Source: Hirsutella rhossiliensis | Taxonomy: Eukaryota; Ascomycota; Sordariomycetes; Hypocreales; Ophiocordycipitaceae | Length of the DNA stretch: 64,000 nucleotides | Direction: 5' to 3' | Assembly (NCBI RefSeq): GCF_020360975.1 | Contig: NW_025408675.1 | Span: 434,001-498,000, forward strand | Position numbers and translations under genes: made by a program | Notes under the pieces: model-generated | Told to the model about the DNA's origin: nothing | The model's database searches: none | The model's input: the letters and a program-made list of their open reading frames with translations, nothing else | Part shown: piece by piece, positions 1 to 11,451 of the stretch | Layout: the number at the start of each line of letters is the position of its first letter | Position numbering within the stretch: the first letter of the stretch is position 1

Positions 1-1010
1 GGTCGCATGGTGCATCAGTCCAGCCTCGCGTGCCGAGGGATGAATAGTGATTGGAGTCTGTATCCGTAACTCGACGATATTTTTGCTTGACGTGCTATTG
101 GACAGAGCTGCGGTGGGTCGTTCCGGGCCACTAGCGCCACGAGCTACCCTGGACTTGAAGAACGTTTATCGAACCGAGGAACTGGCAGGGGACAAGAGTA
201 GGGTTATGTACTGTACAGTACTGTACTCCGTATTGGTCTCGTTGGCGGCTGTGGGCCTCAATCGACACTTCCTTGGCTACTTATTATTTGTTAACTTAGT
301 TGAGTGACCTACCAATGCTGGAGGAAGTGTTACTTCAGCCGTGCCAAGATGTCCAAAGATATTGGACCGCGGACTCGGCATGTTTGCTGCCTGCCATCCC
401 TGGTAATGGTTGGACCTTGTTGTTAATCATCCCAGACTGGCTGACGGAAAGTTCGGTATCGCCTCTTCGGTACTGCTGAACCCCTGTCTCTCTGTAATGC
501 ACTGTAATGCCCACGTAATTATGGGTACAACATATCCGGATACAACATGGACTACTCCGCGCTACACGTGGGAAAGGTACGGTGCTGTTGTGTTGGTCGA
601 AGAGCCTGCCTCTCCCTCGCGAGCCATTAATCGTCATGGAAAAGGGCAAGAGAAAGAGGACATGTCAAGCTGTCCGAAACGGACCATTTGCCCCGCGAAT
701 GCGCAGCGCCTCGTAAATTGCATGCGTGAAGCCGCCGACACGTGATGGCCCGCGAGGTTCCTCTACCTGTTCCCTTAGCGCGACTCGCGGCTAATTAGCT
801 GGCTTTCCTTGCCTCTCATCACCCCCCACCTGAATACTGCCTGACTGACTCTCCTTCGAATCCCATTGCTCCCTCCCTGTCTCGCAATGCACCAACTTCC
901 GTCCGCAACTCCAAATGTGACGCATTGACCGAAGAGAGACTACCCTACCCGGTGCCCTTTACCCATCTCCAGGATCCAATTAGAGAGCCGAACCCCTCGT
1001 CAACCTTGCC
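1..1010. other. intergenic, nothing recognised
   Basis: No open frame here reads like a protein. The stretch holds GTACTGTACAGTACTG-type short inverted repeats near 205-235, next to a TACTCCGTA motif that recurs elsewhere in the window. The last 150 bases are pyrimidine-rich and probably form the promoter and leader of ALG11. Confidence 0.6.
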
Positions 1011-2864
1011 ATGGACACCACCGGCACTACACCCACGGGTGGCAAGCCCTTCTCCTTTGGCCTCCAGCCGCGGCCGCTCGTCATGTTTGCGACTCTCCTC
1101 GCCTCGGTTCCGCTCCTCGTCATCGTCGTACCTTGGATGATCCGCGAGGCCGCCCTTGCCCTTGGCTGGATGCTGCGCCAGGGAACCGAAGGTCGACGGT
1201 CTCAGCTGGCGGCGCTCATGGACGACGACGACAAGAAGTATAGGGAGCAGAACAAGGAGCCCAAGCCCAACTCGACCGACGAGGATCACCAGGCACCACA
1301 TACCAATCCTCGAGCTCCAGGTGACGCTGACGAGGCGCACCGGAACTGGGACGGCTCCGTTGGCTTTTTTCACCCATTCTGGTGAGTATCTGCCACGGTC
1401 TCGAGACTGCACGCGGCATGTGGCCAGCCTGTTGACGCCGCGTAGCAATGCCGGCGGTGGCGGAGAGCGTGTGCTTTGGGCTGCCATCCGGGCGACGCAG
1501 ATTCGGTGGCCCAAGGCCAAGTGCGTCGTCTACACGGGCGACCATGATGTGAACAAGGACGCCATCCTGCAAAGAGTCGAGGTGAGCTCGTGCCTGGCAC
1601 AACGGCAGGTCGCTCGTCTTTGCCAACTGCTTACCCCCCATGCAGAGCAGATTCAATATTCACCTCCACCCGCCCACCATCACCTTCCTCTACCTGTCCA
1701 AGAGGGACTGGGTCCTCGCCACGACCTGGCCGCATTTCACCCTTCTGGGCCAGTCTCTGGGCTCTATGATTCTGGCCTGGGACGCTTTCTCGCTGCTGGT
1801 TCCGGACATCTTTGTCGACACCATGGGATACGCCTTTGCCCTTGGCCTCTGCAAGCTTCTGTTCCGCAACGTGCCGACAGGCGCCTACGTCCACTACCCG
1901 ACCATCTCCACTGACATGCTCGAGTCACTCGACCCAACGTCTTCCGTGGGCTCCCAGGGTGTCAACGCCGGCCAGGGCACGGGTATTCGGGGAAAAGCCA
2001 AAAGGGTCTACTGGCAGCTCTTTGCACGCCTATATTCGTGGGTCGGGTCCTCCATCGACGTCGTCATGACGAACTCGACCTGGACGCAGTCACACGTACA
2101 GACCCTCTGGGGCCCATATCGTCGGGGCAAGCGCTCGGCACATCCGATTGCGGTCGTCTACCCCCCTGTCGCAGTTCTTGAACTCGAACAAGAGGTAGAG
2201 GTGTCGGAGGCGAGCGAAAAGAAGCGAGAGCAGGTGCTGGTGTACATTGCCCAGTTCCGTCCGGAGAAGAACCACCCGCTCGTTCTGCAGTCGTTTGCCG
2301 AGTTTCTCAAGACCAACAGCCAAGCCGCGAACCAGGCGCGGCTGGTCCTCATCGGAAGTGTCCGCGACGACCATGACTCTAAGAGAGTGTATCAGTTGCG
2401 GCTCTTGGCAAACGAGCTGGGCATCAAGGACCGAGTTGAGTTTCACCTGGACGCCTCGTGGCCGGAGATTCTCGAGTGGCTGAGAAAGGCTTCAGTGGGC
2501 GTCAACGGCATGTGGAACGAACACTTTGGGATCGGGGTCGTCGAGTACCAGGCAGCCGGCCTCATCTCGGTCGTCCATGACAGCGGTGGCCCCAAGCTGG
2601 ACATTGTAGTCGAGGTCGACGGCGAGCCTACAGGTGCGTTGATGCTCACGAGCGATGACAGAATGCTCGAACTAACCCGGTGTCCAAGGCTACCATGCGA
2701 CAACCGCTCAAGAGTTTGCGGCGGGCTACGAAAAGGCGCTGTCCCACCCCGACCCCCTGGCCATTCGGAAACGGGCGCGCACGTCAGCAATGAGATTTAC
2801 CGAGGAAGAGTTTGCCAGGGGTTGGCTGCTTCAGATGAGTCGACTGGTTGGCCTCAAGAAGTAA
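1011..2864 (+). CDS. ALG11: ALG11, GDP-Man:Man3GlcNAc2-PP-dolichol alpha-1,2-mannosyltransferase
   Basis: Adds the last two cytosolic-face alpha-1,2 mannoses to the dolichol-linked N-glycan precursor at the ER membrane. Four exons fit: 1011-1381, 1446-1581, 1646-2633 and 2689-2864, giving about 556 residues, normal for the family. The N-terminus has a hydrophobic anchor (residues about 24-45). The first junction rebuilds FFHPFCNAGGGGERVLW, the ALG11 signature, and the GT4-type EHFGIGVVE (E-x7-E) sugar-nucleotide motif lies near residue 450-460. Introns have GTGAGT, GTGAGC and GTGCGT donors; the third carries an ACTAAC branch site. The gene converges on the gamma-glutamyltranspeptidase gene, with about 250 bases between the stop codons. 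Confidence 0.95.
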
Positions 2865-3112
2865 GGACGAGGCGTATGCAAACGGCAAAGACCTGGAGAT
2901 ACCCCTATTTTTTGTCTCATTTTGTTGGCAGTTGTTTTCATTTGCGCCATTCTGGCTAGACGTACAGATCCCAGCATCAAGGACGAGATACGGAGAACTG
3001 GCAGACGGGTAAAATAGACCATATATGTGCTGGACGCAGGAGCGCAGCACGCTAGGCAGCGAGGATAGATACTACAAGATGGCGTCCATCGATATTCGTC
3101 GCCTCCTGGATT

Positions 3113-5400
3113 CTACAAGACAAGTCCTGCGCTGTTATCCTGGCGAGGCTCGCCGGCCGCGTCAAAGGTGCCATCGTCCAACCTCGTGATGCCCTGCACG
3201 GCGCTGAGGCCGCCGTCGACCCAGGTGACGCGGTGGCCCTTTTCCATCAAGGCGGCGGCAGTATGGTTGTCGTAGCCGTGCTCGAGCAGGACGGTGTTGG
3301 GCATGAGCTGGTCGTGCAGGCGAGGTTCGCGCAGGGCGTCGGCTATGGTCATGCCGTGGTCGACGAGGTGCCACAGGACGGCAGCGGTGGAGGAGATGAT
3401 GCGCGAGCCGCCGGCTGCGCCGACGACGGCGCGGAGGGTGCCGTTGGGGTAGGCGGCGATGACGGGGGTGATGGAGGAGAGGGGCCGCTTGCCGGGGCGG
3501 ATGTAGTTTGCGGCCGAAGGCTGGAAGCCGAAGGCGTTTGGGACGTTGGGGATGGAGAAGTCGTTCATTTCGTTGTTTCTGGGAATCACCGGGTCAGCCA
3601 ACCAGCCTCACAGTCGGAGCGGGCGAGGGAGAGAGAGAGGCACAAGACGATTCCGGACGTGGGCTCCATGAGCTGGGCGCCAAAGATGAGGTTGACGGTC
3701 GAGGTGAGCGACACGGCCACGCCGGAGCCATCGGCAGCCACGACGTGCGAGGTGCCGTGGCCGTCGGGCGCGTACACGGCCCCGGGGTCGTAGGCGCGGA
3801 CGGGCTGTGTGCGGCGGTCCGAGATGCGGCGGCGGACGTGCTGGGCGTGGACGTCGTCGAGCAGCCGGCGCTCGAGGGCCGTCACGTTGTTCTCTCGCCG
3901 CCCCTTGGCGTCGACAAAGGCCGGGTCGGCGAGGTCGACGCGGGCCCCGTAGGCGAAGCGCATGGCCTCTGTGAAGCGGTGCGCGGCGAGGCCTGGCCCG
4001 TCGTCGGCGTCGGCGTTGGCGTCGTACTGCTCCATCGTCTTGAGCATGCTGAGGCCGACGACGCCGCTGGCGGGCGCGCCGACGGTGTACAGGTCCAGGT
4101 CGCGGAAGCGGGTGCTCCTGACGGGGCGGGAGACGACGGCGTAGTTTCGCAGGTCTTCGAGCGTCATGGTGCCGTTTGTTTCCTGGATTTGCTTGATAAT
4201 GGCCTCGGCTGGGGGCAAAGGATGCCATCAGTCTGTCGTGTCCTCACTCTCGCCGTCGTTGACGCCTCCCGGCACTCACCAAGGTCGCCGGTGTAAAAGG
4301 CATCAGCCCCTTGTTCCGCAATCTTCTCGAGGACACTAATACGCATTCACCATGTCAGTCCGACGTATAGAGGAATCACATAACGGGGGTAGGCGTCGAC
4401 TGCCAAGGCACCTTGCGTATCGTTTTCGAGTCATCATGTCTCCCTCGCCAAGCAAGGTGCCTACACCCAGAAGAACCCCAGCGTCAGCATCAGCCATATC
4501 TGCCAACTGCTTCTGCATGGAGAAGACGAGGGGGTCCCGTGGGAAGCGCACCGTTGGGTGCGAAGTCTTGGGCAAAGCTCGGGTCGTGTAGCAGAAAATC
4601 GTAGGCAGGCTTCCCCTTGCCGTCCGTCATGTACCGCACCAAATCTTTCGAGACTGGGGTCATCTCTGGTCAGCGTGGACGGCAAGACGGCGACAGCAGC
4701 GGCACGGACGAAAGAGATCAGGGGAGTTCCATTCTACCCTCGGGACGAACCTCGAAAGCCATGACGGGCAACATGGATGGAGCCTTGCACGACAGTCTTC
4801 CACGAGAGCGTCTGCAGACGAAGACATTAGCCATCGGAAGAATCAAGCCGGATTCCAGGGTCAAGACACAGAGGCGGGCCTCTTACGCCGTATTTCCTGT
4901 GAATGTACTCGAGCCCGCGAACTTCGCCGGGCACGCCGACGGCCAGACCGCCAACGACGCTGCCCCTGGTGTTGTGCAAGAACATGTCCTGATGGGCCGC
5001 AGCCGGGGCCGTCTCCCGAAAGTCGACGGCCTCGTAGTTGCCCTGGGCATCGCGCACGAGGGCGAAGCCGCCGCCGCCGATGCCTGCGTGATACATTGCG
5101 ACGACGCCGACGCACAGGGTGGTGCCGACGATGGCGTCGGCCGCGTTGCCCTGGGAAGAGAGCGAGCGTTAGGCTTGTGGGCAAGGGGCGAAGGGGAGCA
5201 TTGTGAGGACGCACACCGCGGGCAAGTAAGTCTCTGCCTATGGCGCTGCATTCTCTGGACTCGCTGGCCACGGCGCCGACGGAGCCCCTGCGCGACGGGG
5301 GGCCCAAGACGACCATGTTTGGGGGGATGGCGCCGGCGGATGTGACGACGGCATGGCAGAGAAAGACGGCAATGAGCGAGCCCACCAGTCGAGTCGACAA
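3113..5400 (-). CDS. gamma-glutamyltranspeptidase (glutathione hydrolase)
   Basis: Cleaves the gamma-glutamyl bond of glutathione and transfers it to water or amino acids. Eight exons fit (read downwards): 5400-5215, 5150-4887, 4811-4751, 4653-4552, 4460-4412, 4335-4280, 4208-3644 and 3578-3113, about 582 residues. A signal peptide or anchor covers residues 1-24. Family hallmarks include RGGNAADA at the first junction, GIGGGGF, EKIAEQGADAFYTGDLAEA and GTSHVVAADGSG. In the last of these the Thr near residue 391 should be the autoprocessing nucleophile that divides the large and small subunits. The small subunit has AAGGSRIISS. Several junctions were settled by conserved text (for example GFRVSKDLVRYM and GIVLNNEMNDFS), so exons 3-6 are slightly less certain than the rest. 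Confidence 0.9.
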
Positions 5401-6559
5401 TTCTGGGAGGCCGGACGGTTTAGCTTAGGAAAAAAGACGTGATGAGAGAGCCGAGCTCGGAATGTGTCGACTCACTCATGGTGCAAGTCGCCGAGCCTGT
5501 CGGTCTCTTTTACAGTTCCTAAACTCACGCACTCCACGTCTCTTAGAAGCTCTCACTCCTAACTCATCGCCTCGCACTCCTTGTTTCTGGCCCAGTGTTT
5601 CGAGCCGTCAGGGGCCTACTAGCGTAGAAGCCGTCACTAGATCGAGGGAGGAAGGGAGGATATTCAAATGGCGGATCTTTAGAGAAGAGAAGAAGAGATG
5701 AAGGGGTATAAATCAACAGCAGATGGAAGGGAGAAGCAAGACGAGGTCGACAGATGGCGAGAGAAAGGTGAGACAGGGACTGCTCGCGCGAGGACAATCA
5801 CGCAAGAGGGTCCAACTCGGGCCGGCACGACCGGCATTCCCCTGGGGCCTGCAATTGCGTGGCCATCCATGATCACGCTGCCCTTTTTAATAATAAGCTC
5901 GCAAGCTAACCCGACCACCTCCCAACACACCTCCCTAGGAGCTTGTGCGATAACGAGGGAGAGAAAGTCGGGGGCCCCTCGGAGTCGGACCTTGGCTGCG
6001 CTAGACGATACGAGTCACAGAGGCAGAAGTTGGTTGGTCGTGGTCGAGGCAGGCCTCACGCTGAGGCGGCGTGTAGGAGATGGGCGTCATGTGCGCATCT
6101 GCGCATGCGGCGGGTGCATCATACTCCAGAGCCAGGGCCGCGAGGCAAAGAGCAAAAGCTGCATGTTGGCAGATGGAGAAAGAGGAAGCCCAAATGATGG
6201 ATTAAATACTGTACACAGTGTACAACACATGCTGCAACTAAAACGCAGGGGTGACCCGGGGCTCTTTCTGCCTCGTGAGCAGCGTCACCTGGGGCCCCTT
6301 GGGGCCAATCACAGCGCGTCTGATTACCTCCCTCCCACCCCACTGTAGCCCCACCACAGCTTTGCCCTGCTTGCCATTGGCTGCCCGATTTACCTGCATC
6401 TTCCCACGGCACGACAGAAAAAATGGAAGGCTTCCATCCTGCTTCGACATTTCTTGACCTCGCCTTGGACGCCGCACCAGCCCCTTTTCAGACGGCCCAG
6501 TGACGAGAGGACCGGCGGCCACTCTCAAGGACCGAGGCGCAAGCAAGCTGACTCCCCTC
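5401..6559. other. divergent promoter region between GGT and TRM2
   Basis: About 1.1 kb between two outward-facing genes. Open frames on both strands are low-complexity and resemble no family. Purine-rich stretches lie near 5640-5780, and an ACTGTACACAGTGTAC-like inverted repeat near 6207-6222. It probably contains both promoters, but no specific site can be assigned. Confidence 0.5.
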
Positions 6560-8395
6560 ATGGTCGCCGCCTGGAGGTCCTTGTCAGCCGTCGTCCCCTC
6601 GACCCTCGCCCGACGTCCCGTCGCTCCTCTTCGCCGCCGCCTGGTCTGCACAGCCATGGCCTCCACACAATCCGCCGCCGCTCCCGCCGCCGCCGCTCCC
6701 CCAGCCGTCCCTGCCGCCGTCCCTGCCGCCGTCCCTGCCGCCGCCCCGGGAACACACAGGGCCCCCAAGAGGCCCAACGCCCCCTCGCGAGACGGCCGCG
6801 GCTGGAAGCAGAAGAGGACCAAGCGCGAGCGCAACGTCACCGAGGGCTCCTCCGAAGAGGTCCTGCGCCACGACATCCGCGCCCTGCTCGAGTCGCGAGC
6901 CCGCCAGGCCCAGCAATCCGCCGTCGATGATGCCGCCGCCGCCGCCGTCGAGCCGCCCCTGCCCGCCGAGGGCTCCCACATCGACGTCGACGTCGTCGAG
7001 CTCTCGTCGACGGGCGACGGCCTCGCCATGCAGCCCGGCTCCAGCCAGGTCTACGTCGTCCCCTTCACCGTCCCCGGCGACGCCGCCACCGTCAAGGTCT
7101 TCCGCCACCTGCGCAACGAGCACCGCCACACGGCCGCAGACCTCGTCGCCGTCGTCAAGCCCTCACCCCTGCGCGACGACGCCCGCGTCCGCTGCCGCTA
7201 CTTTGGCTCCTGCGGCGGCTGCCAGTTCCAGATGCTCGACTACCCCGAGCAGCTCCGCCATAAGAGGCGCGTCGTCGAAAAGGCCTTTCGCAACTTTGCC
7301 AACCTGCCCGCCCACCTCGTCCCTGCCATTGCCGACACCATCGCCAGCCCCTTGCAGTACGGCTACCGCACCAAGCTGACGCCGCACTTTGACGGGCCCC
7401 CCGGCTCTCAGCACCACGCGCGCAAGCGCCGCAACCTCCCCAGGCCCGCCTTCGAGAGCTGCCCCGACGTCGGCTTCATGCACAAGGGCCGCCGCACCGT
7501 CATCGACATCGAGGACTGCCCCATCGGCACAGACGCCGTCCGCCTCGGCATGACGCGCGAGCGCCAGAGGATGCAGCGCGAATTTGGCTCCTACCAACGA
7601 GGCGCCACCATCCTGCTGCGCGAGAACACCCGCCGCTACCCCTCCGACGCCTCCGAGGCGGCCCCCGGCCCGGACGACCTGCCGCCGCACACGGTCCGGT
7701 CCGAGGGCGACGGCTTTGTCGACGTCAAGTCGTGCGAGACCGACTCCAAGGCCACCACGACCGAGTACATCGGAGACGCCGTCTTCACCAACCCCGCCGG
7801 CTCCTTTTTCCAGAACAACAACTCCATCCTCCCCGTCTTCACCGCCTATGTCAAGGACCGCATCCTGCCGCCCGCCCGGCCCGGCGAGCCCGCCATCGGC
7901 TACCTCATCGACGCCTACTCAGGCTCCGGCCTCTTCACCGTCGCCCTCGCCTCCGTCTTCCGCCACTCCACCGGCATCGACGTCTCCGCCGACTCCATCG
8001 CCTCGGCCCGCCGCAACGCTGCCCTCAACGGCCTCGGCGACGACCGCTGCCGCTTCATCGCCGCCGACGCCCGCCAGCTGTTCGGCGCCGTCTCCTATCC
8101 GCCCGACGAGACTGTCGTCGTCCTCGACCCGCCGCGCAAGGGCTGTGACGCAGACTTCCTCGCCCAGCTCAGCGCCTTTGGCCCGAAGCGCGTCCTCTAT
8201 GTCAGCTGCAACGTCCACACCCAGGCCCGCGACGTCGGCGTCCTTGTCAGGGGCGACGGCGGCGGCGCAACCTACCGCCTCGAGAGCCTCGTCGGCTTCG
8301 ACTTCTTCCCCCAGACGGGCCATGTCGAGGGAGTCGCCATCCTCAACAGGCACGACGGCCAGCAAGATGGCGCCGGGGAACAGAAAGAGTCATGA
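6560..8395 (+). CDS. TRM2: tRNA (uracil-5-)-methyltransferase, TRM2/RumA family
   Basis: Makes 5-methyluridine at position 54 of tRNA using S-adenosylmethionine. Single exon. Three in-frame ATGs exist, at 6500, 6560 and 6656. The second gives MVAAWRSLSAVV followed by an Arg-rich, acid-free stretch like a mitochondrial presequence; the third would give the body alone. An Ala/Pro-rich linker contains a 12-base unit repeated three times. Next come a TRAM-like region, CRYFGSCGGCQFQ (cysteine cluster), the FFQNNNS substrate motif, the SAM-binding DAYSGSGLFTV, and VLDPPRKGCD. After that comes the catalytic Cys in LYVSCNVHTQARD, then a C-terminal QTGHVEGVAIL with the general-base Glu. Length fits fungal TRM2. 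Confidence 0.93.
   Translation: MVAAWRSLSAVVPSTLARRPVAPLRRRLVCTAMASTQSAAAPAAAAPPAVPAAVPAAVPAAAPGTHRAPKRPNAPSRDGRGWKQKRTKRERNVTEGSSEEVLRHDIRALLESRARQAQQSAVDDAAAAAVEPPLPAEGSHIDVDVVELSSTGDGLAMQPGSSQVYVVPFTVPGDAATVKVFRHLRNEHRHTAADLVAVVKPSPLRDDARVRCRYFGSCGGCQFQMLDYPEQLRHKRRVVEKAFRNFANLPAHLVPAIADTIASPLQYGYRTKLTPHFDGPPGSQHHARKRRNLPRPAFESCPDVGFMHKGRRTVIDIEDCPIGTDAVRLGMTRERQRMQREFGSYQRGATILLRENTRRYPSDASEAAPGPDDLPPHTVRSEGDGFVDVKSCETDSKATTTEYIGDAVFTNPAGSFFQNNNSILPVFTAYVKDRILPPARPGEPAIGYLIDAYSGSGLFTVALASVFRHSTGIDVSADSIASARRNAALNGLGDDRCRFIAADARQLFGAVSYPPDETVVVLDPPRKGCDADFLAQLSAFGPKRVLYVSCNVHTQARDVGVLVRGDGGGATYRLESLVGFDFFPQTGHVEGVAILNRHDGQQDGAGEQKES
6704..6739 (+). repeat. 12-base coding minisatellite, three units
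   Basis: GCCGTCCCTGCC occurs three times head to tail inside the TRM2 reading frame, encoding Ala-Val-Pro-Ala units in the linker before the TRAM domain. Copy number may vary between strains without frame disruption. Confidence 0.8.
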
Positions 8396-8550
8396 CGGGG
8401 CTATGAAATGCGTCTGAGGATATAGGACCAATGCACAAAAGATACCCCCCAATCCGTGTTGTTTCCGTCGTCCCATTGTCTTGTGTCTTGTGGTGTGGGA
8501 GTCTTGAGATTCCCGTTCCTTCCACTTCCAGATCGCCCCCCTTATCATCC

Positions 8551-10755
8551 CTATGCCGTGTTGCCGTCTTCCAGGAGCGCCTTCAAGGCCTCAACCGTAA
8601 TCTGCAGCACCTCTGGCCTCCGACTCTGCTTCAGGCACTCCTTGAGCGATTCCACGCCGCCCTCATCTCTAAACTTGTTCCGTGCAAGCTCTCCCGTCTC
8701 CCCGTCAGCCATAACCATGTTGTAAACAGTGACCACGCCTCGGTGCCGTAGGCCCTCGTCTGCATCGTTGCACATGCCGAGCAGAACCCGCACGCCGCGC
8801 TCTCGCCGCACCACACCGCGGACCACCGAATCGTACCCTGTGAGCGACGCCAGCGCCCCCCCGGCTGCGCTCCGAGTCCCTTCATCCTCGGCGTCGGCGA
8901 GTGCCAGCAGCACGTGCAGTCGAGCGCTTGCCTGCGGGCTCCCGTCGGCGTAGAGAACGACGCCTTCGGGAGCTTGCATGAGATTGCACACCAGCTCGAC
9001 GGCCGCCTTGGAGACGAGGTGGTTCGATGACAGGAGCTGCTCCTCCACGTGCGGCCAGGCAACCCGCACAATCGTGGGGCGCGTTTCGTCGTCGTCGAGC
9101 GATGCTAGGTTGGTCAAGGCCATGAGGGCCTCAAAGGTTGGCAGCAAATCCCTCTTCTCGGCGGCCGGGTCGGGGGGCACAATGGATACGAGCGGCCGGA
9201 TCGCGGCAGTGACGGGGATAGAGCGGTTGCCGCCGAAGACGAGAGCCGGGTTGGTACTGATCAGGATCCGCGCCAAGGCCTGTCCAGACGTTCGACGGAC
9301 AGCCTCCTCGGACTCCGGTATGATGGCCCACGCCGTAAGTAGTAGATTCACCGCCCCCTGTTGGGCCAATGGCCCTCGGAGGCTTTTGTCCATGGACAAG
9401 GAGTGCAGAATGGAGACAATGAGACTCATCGAGGCGGGAGATCCGTTCTTGCTATGCGTGACCAGGACGGGAGTAAGGCCGGCCTCGAACACAGCCTGGC
9501 ACCTCTTGGCTACCTGCTCATCTTCCTCGAGCGGGTCTGGTCCGGCCAGCTTGCCTGCGGCATTGGCGTACGCCTTAAGCTGGCTCATCTTCTTCTCCTC
9601 CTCGGAGAGGACCGGTCGGTACCTCGTCAGATTGACAAAGACGCTGAGGGCTCCATAGGTGGTAGGCGACCTGGGCTGGGCCTCGGCGAGCGTCTGGACG
9701 AGTTTCTTGAGCAGCTTCTGGTTGCTAACGACATTATCCTTGACTTTTGGCTGTAGAGAGGAGTAGGCGAGGCCCTCGATTGCATTCTGTCTGTCCTGGT
9801 CCTCGTCCCGCAGCAGGATCTTGGTGAACAAGGCAGATAAGTCCTCGATGCTAGTCACTGCAGGCTCGATCCTGGACTTGGCAGAGTCAGTCACCGCCGG
9901 CTTGGCCGGGACCGCCTTCAGTCTAAGTCAGCAGTCGACCGTTAATGACACATCTCGCTGGGTACCGGCCAAGTAGAAGTGCAACTGGGAATGGCTCACC
10001 CTGAGTTTTGCCAAGATGATGGCGGCCAAGTGTTGCACTTGCTCCGAGTGTCGCCTCATTGAGATGGAGCCGCCCTCGCCCTGGACCTTGGGTTCGGGGC
10101 TAGGGCTGCTGCCGGTGCCCATTGGATCCTGATCCACCACCTCCTCCAACCACTCGACACAGTATTTCTGCACAGCGTCCCGGCAGAGTGAGTTCATGCA
10201 GGCTGCGCTGAGCATCTCGAGGCACGCCGTTTCCACCTTGCGGCTCTTCCACTCGCGTCTCATAAGGCGGCCGAGAGAGCCAAGGAAGCCCTCGCTCAGA
10301 AACAATTCGGCCGTCAGCTCGGGCACGATGGGAAACATGGCCGAGGCAACGCAAAATGCGACAATGTAGTCGTCGTAAGTGCCCCGCCTGACGCGGTCGA
10401 AGAAGAAGGCGGAGAGATTCTTGGAGCCATCGTCGCCGGCAGCCTTGAGATATGCCGAGGTGGTGAGGGTGGCATGGCCACGGACAATGTCTGGCTGCCG
10501 CATGTCCAGGTAGCACAAGACGGTATCGACGCAGTCTCCGTCAATGACGCTGCAGATGGTCTGGTGGCCGTTCTTGTCTCTCTGCTGGGCCTCTGCGTCG
10601 TCGTTTAACAGCTTGGTCAGCTCGTCGAGCTCTCGGCACGTCTCCTCGTCCTCTTGGCCGCCTTCCATCAGGCGGGCAAAGACGAGGAGGGTCTGGTCCT
10701 CAAGAGACGACGCTTGGCCGTCACCCTGCAGGGTCTCTTCCATGGTAGTCGCCAT
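8551..10755 (-). CDS. UCS-domain myosin chaperone (UNC-45/She4/Cro1 family)
   Basis: UCS proteins bind myosin motor domains and help them fold, acting in cytokinesis, endocytosis and, in Podospora Cro1, septation and sexual development. Two exons, 10755-10000 and 9915-8551, give about 706 residues. The protein is a helical armadillo-like array. The central region has ATLTTSAYLKAA and CLEMLSAACMNSLCR, and the C-terminal UCS part has SVFVNLTRYRPVLSEEEKKMSQLKAYANAA, which is the clearest family text. The acceptor is ambiguous: GAAG at 9916 keeps frame and yields AKLRAVPAKP, while the better-looking TTAG a few bases upstream does not keep frame with the GTGAGC donor. No TPR domain precedes it, as is usual in fungi. 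Confidence 0.88.
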
Positions 10756-11451
10756 GACTGTTGACGGAGTCGCCTGCAGCCGGGAGGGGAGGGGAGGAGC
10801 AATGGCGCACGCATGTAGCAGCGGGCGCGGATGACGAGGGGGGTGAAGAGAGGCCGAATGTGTCTTGATGGTGAAGGAAGATGCGAGGCGAAGAGGGGAT
10901 GAAGATGGATGGAATTGAGGTACAAGCCACCCAAGATGATCTAAATAACCTTAACAAGAGATACTCGGGCAAGTCTCCATCGCAAGGTACTCTTAGAAGC
11001 CGTCGAGGTTCCAACGCCGTGAAGCGACGACCTGAGGTACTTGTCCAAGGACGCGGTGCACTGTCGAGTTACATGCAGCTAACGGAAAAGGTACTTCATC
11101 TGCAGCAGTTCTGTCGCGCGCTCTGCAAGTACCCGCTCAAGTCGCTCCCCCACCCCACCTTTATTCTCGGGGAAATGGAGTCTCCGCCTCCCTCTCCAGT
11201 TGCCTCTTCTGTCCATCTTCTCCAACTTTTGATGCTCTCACTGCGCAGGCGGTTGGCTCTCAGCATGCCCTCGACGTGACCTCAAGCCGCGTTCATATAT
11301 ACAAAGCTCTCCTACGGTATATTCAAGCTTCATAGGGCCACGGCGACCCGGCTTGCAGCTGCAATGACGAATCAGCTCCCACCAGCTTCTTCCCCGGCAT
11401 AGGCAACCACAGCTTCGTCTTCGACCTCGTCCGCCTCTCCGCCCGCCCGCC
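10756..11451. other. divergent promoter region between UCS gene and TFB4
   Basis: About 700 bases between two genes facing away from each other. It contains GA- and CT-rich segments and no credible coding frame. It likely holds both promoters and leaders. Confidence 0.55.

Noticed and set aside
6238..7129. Long minus-strand frames over the TRM2 5' half
   Set aside because: Ala/Gly/Arg-rich shadows caused by GC-rich third positions of TRM2, without conserved motifs.
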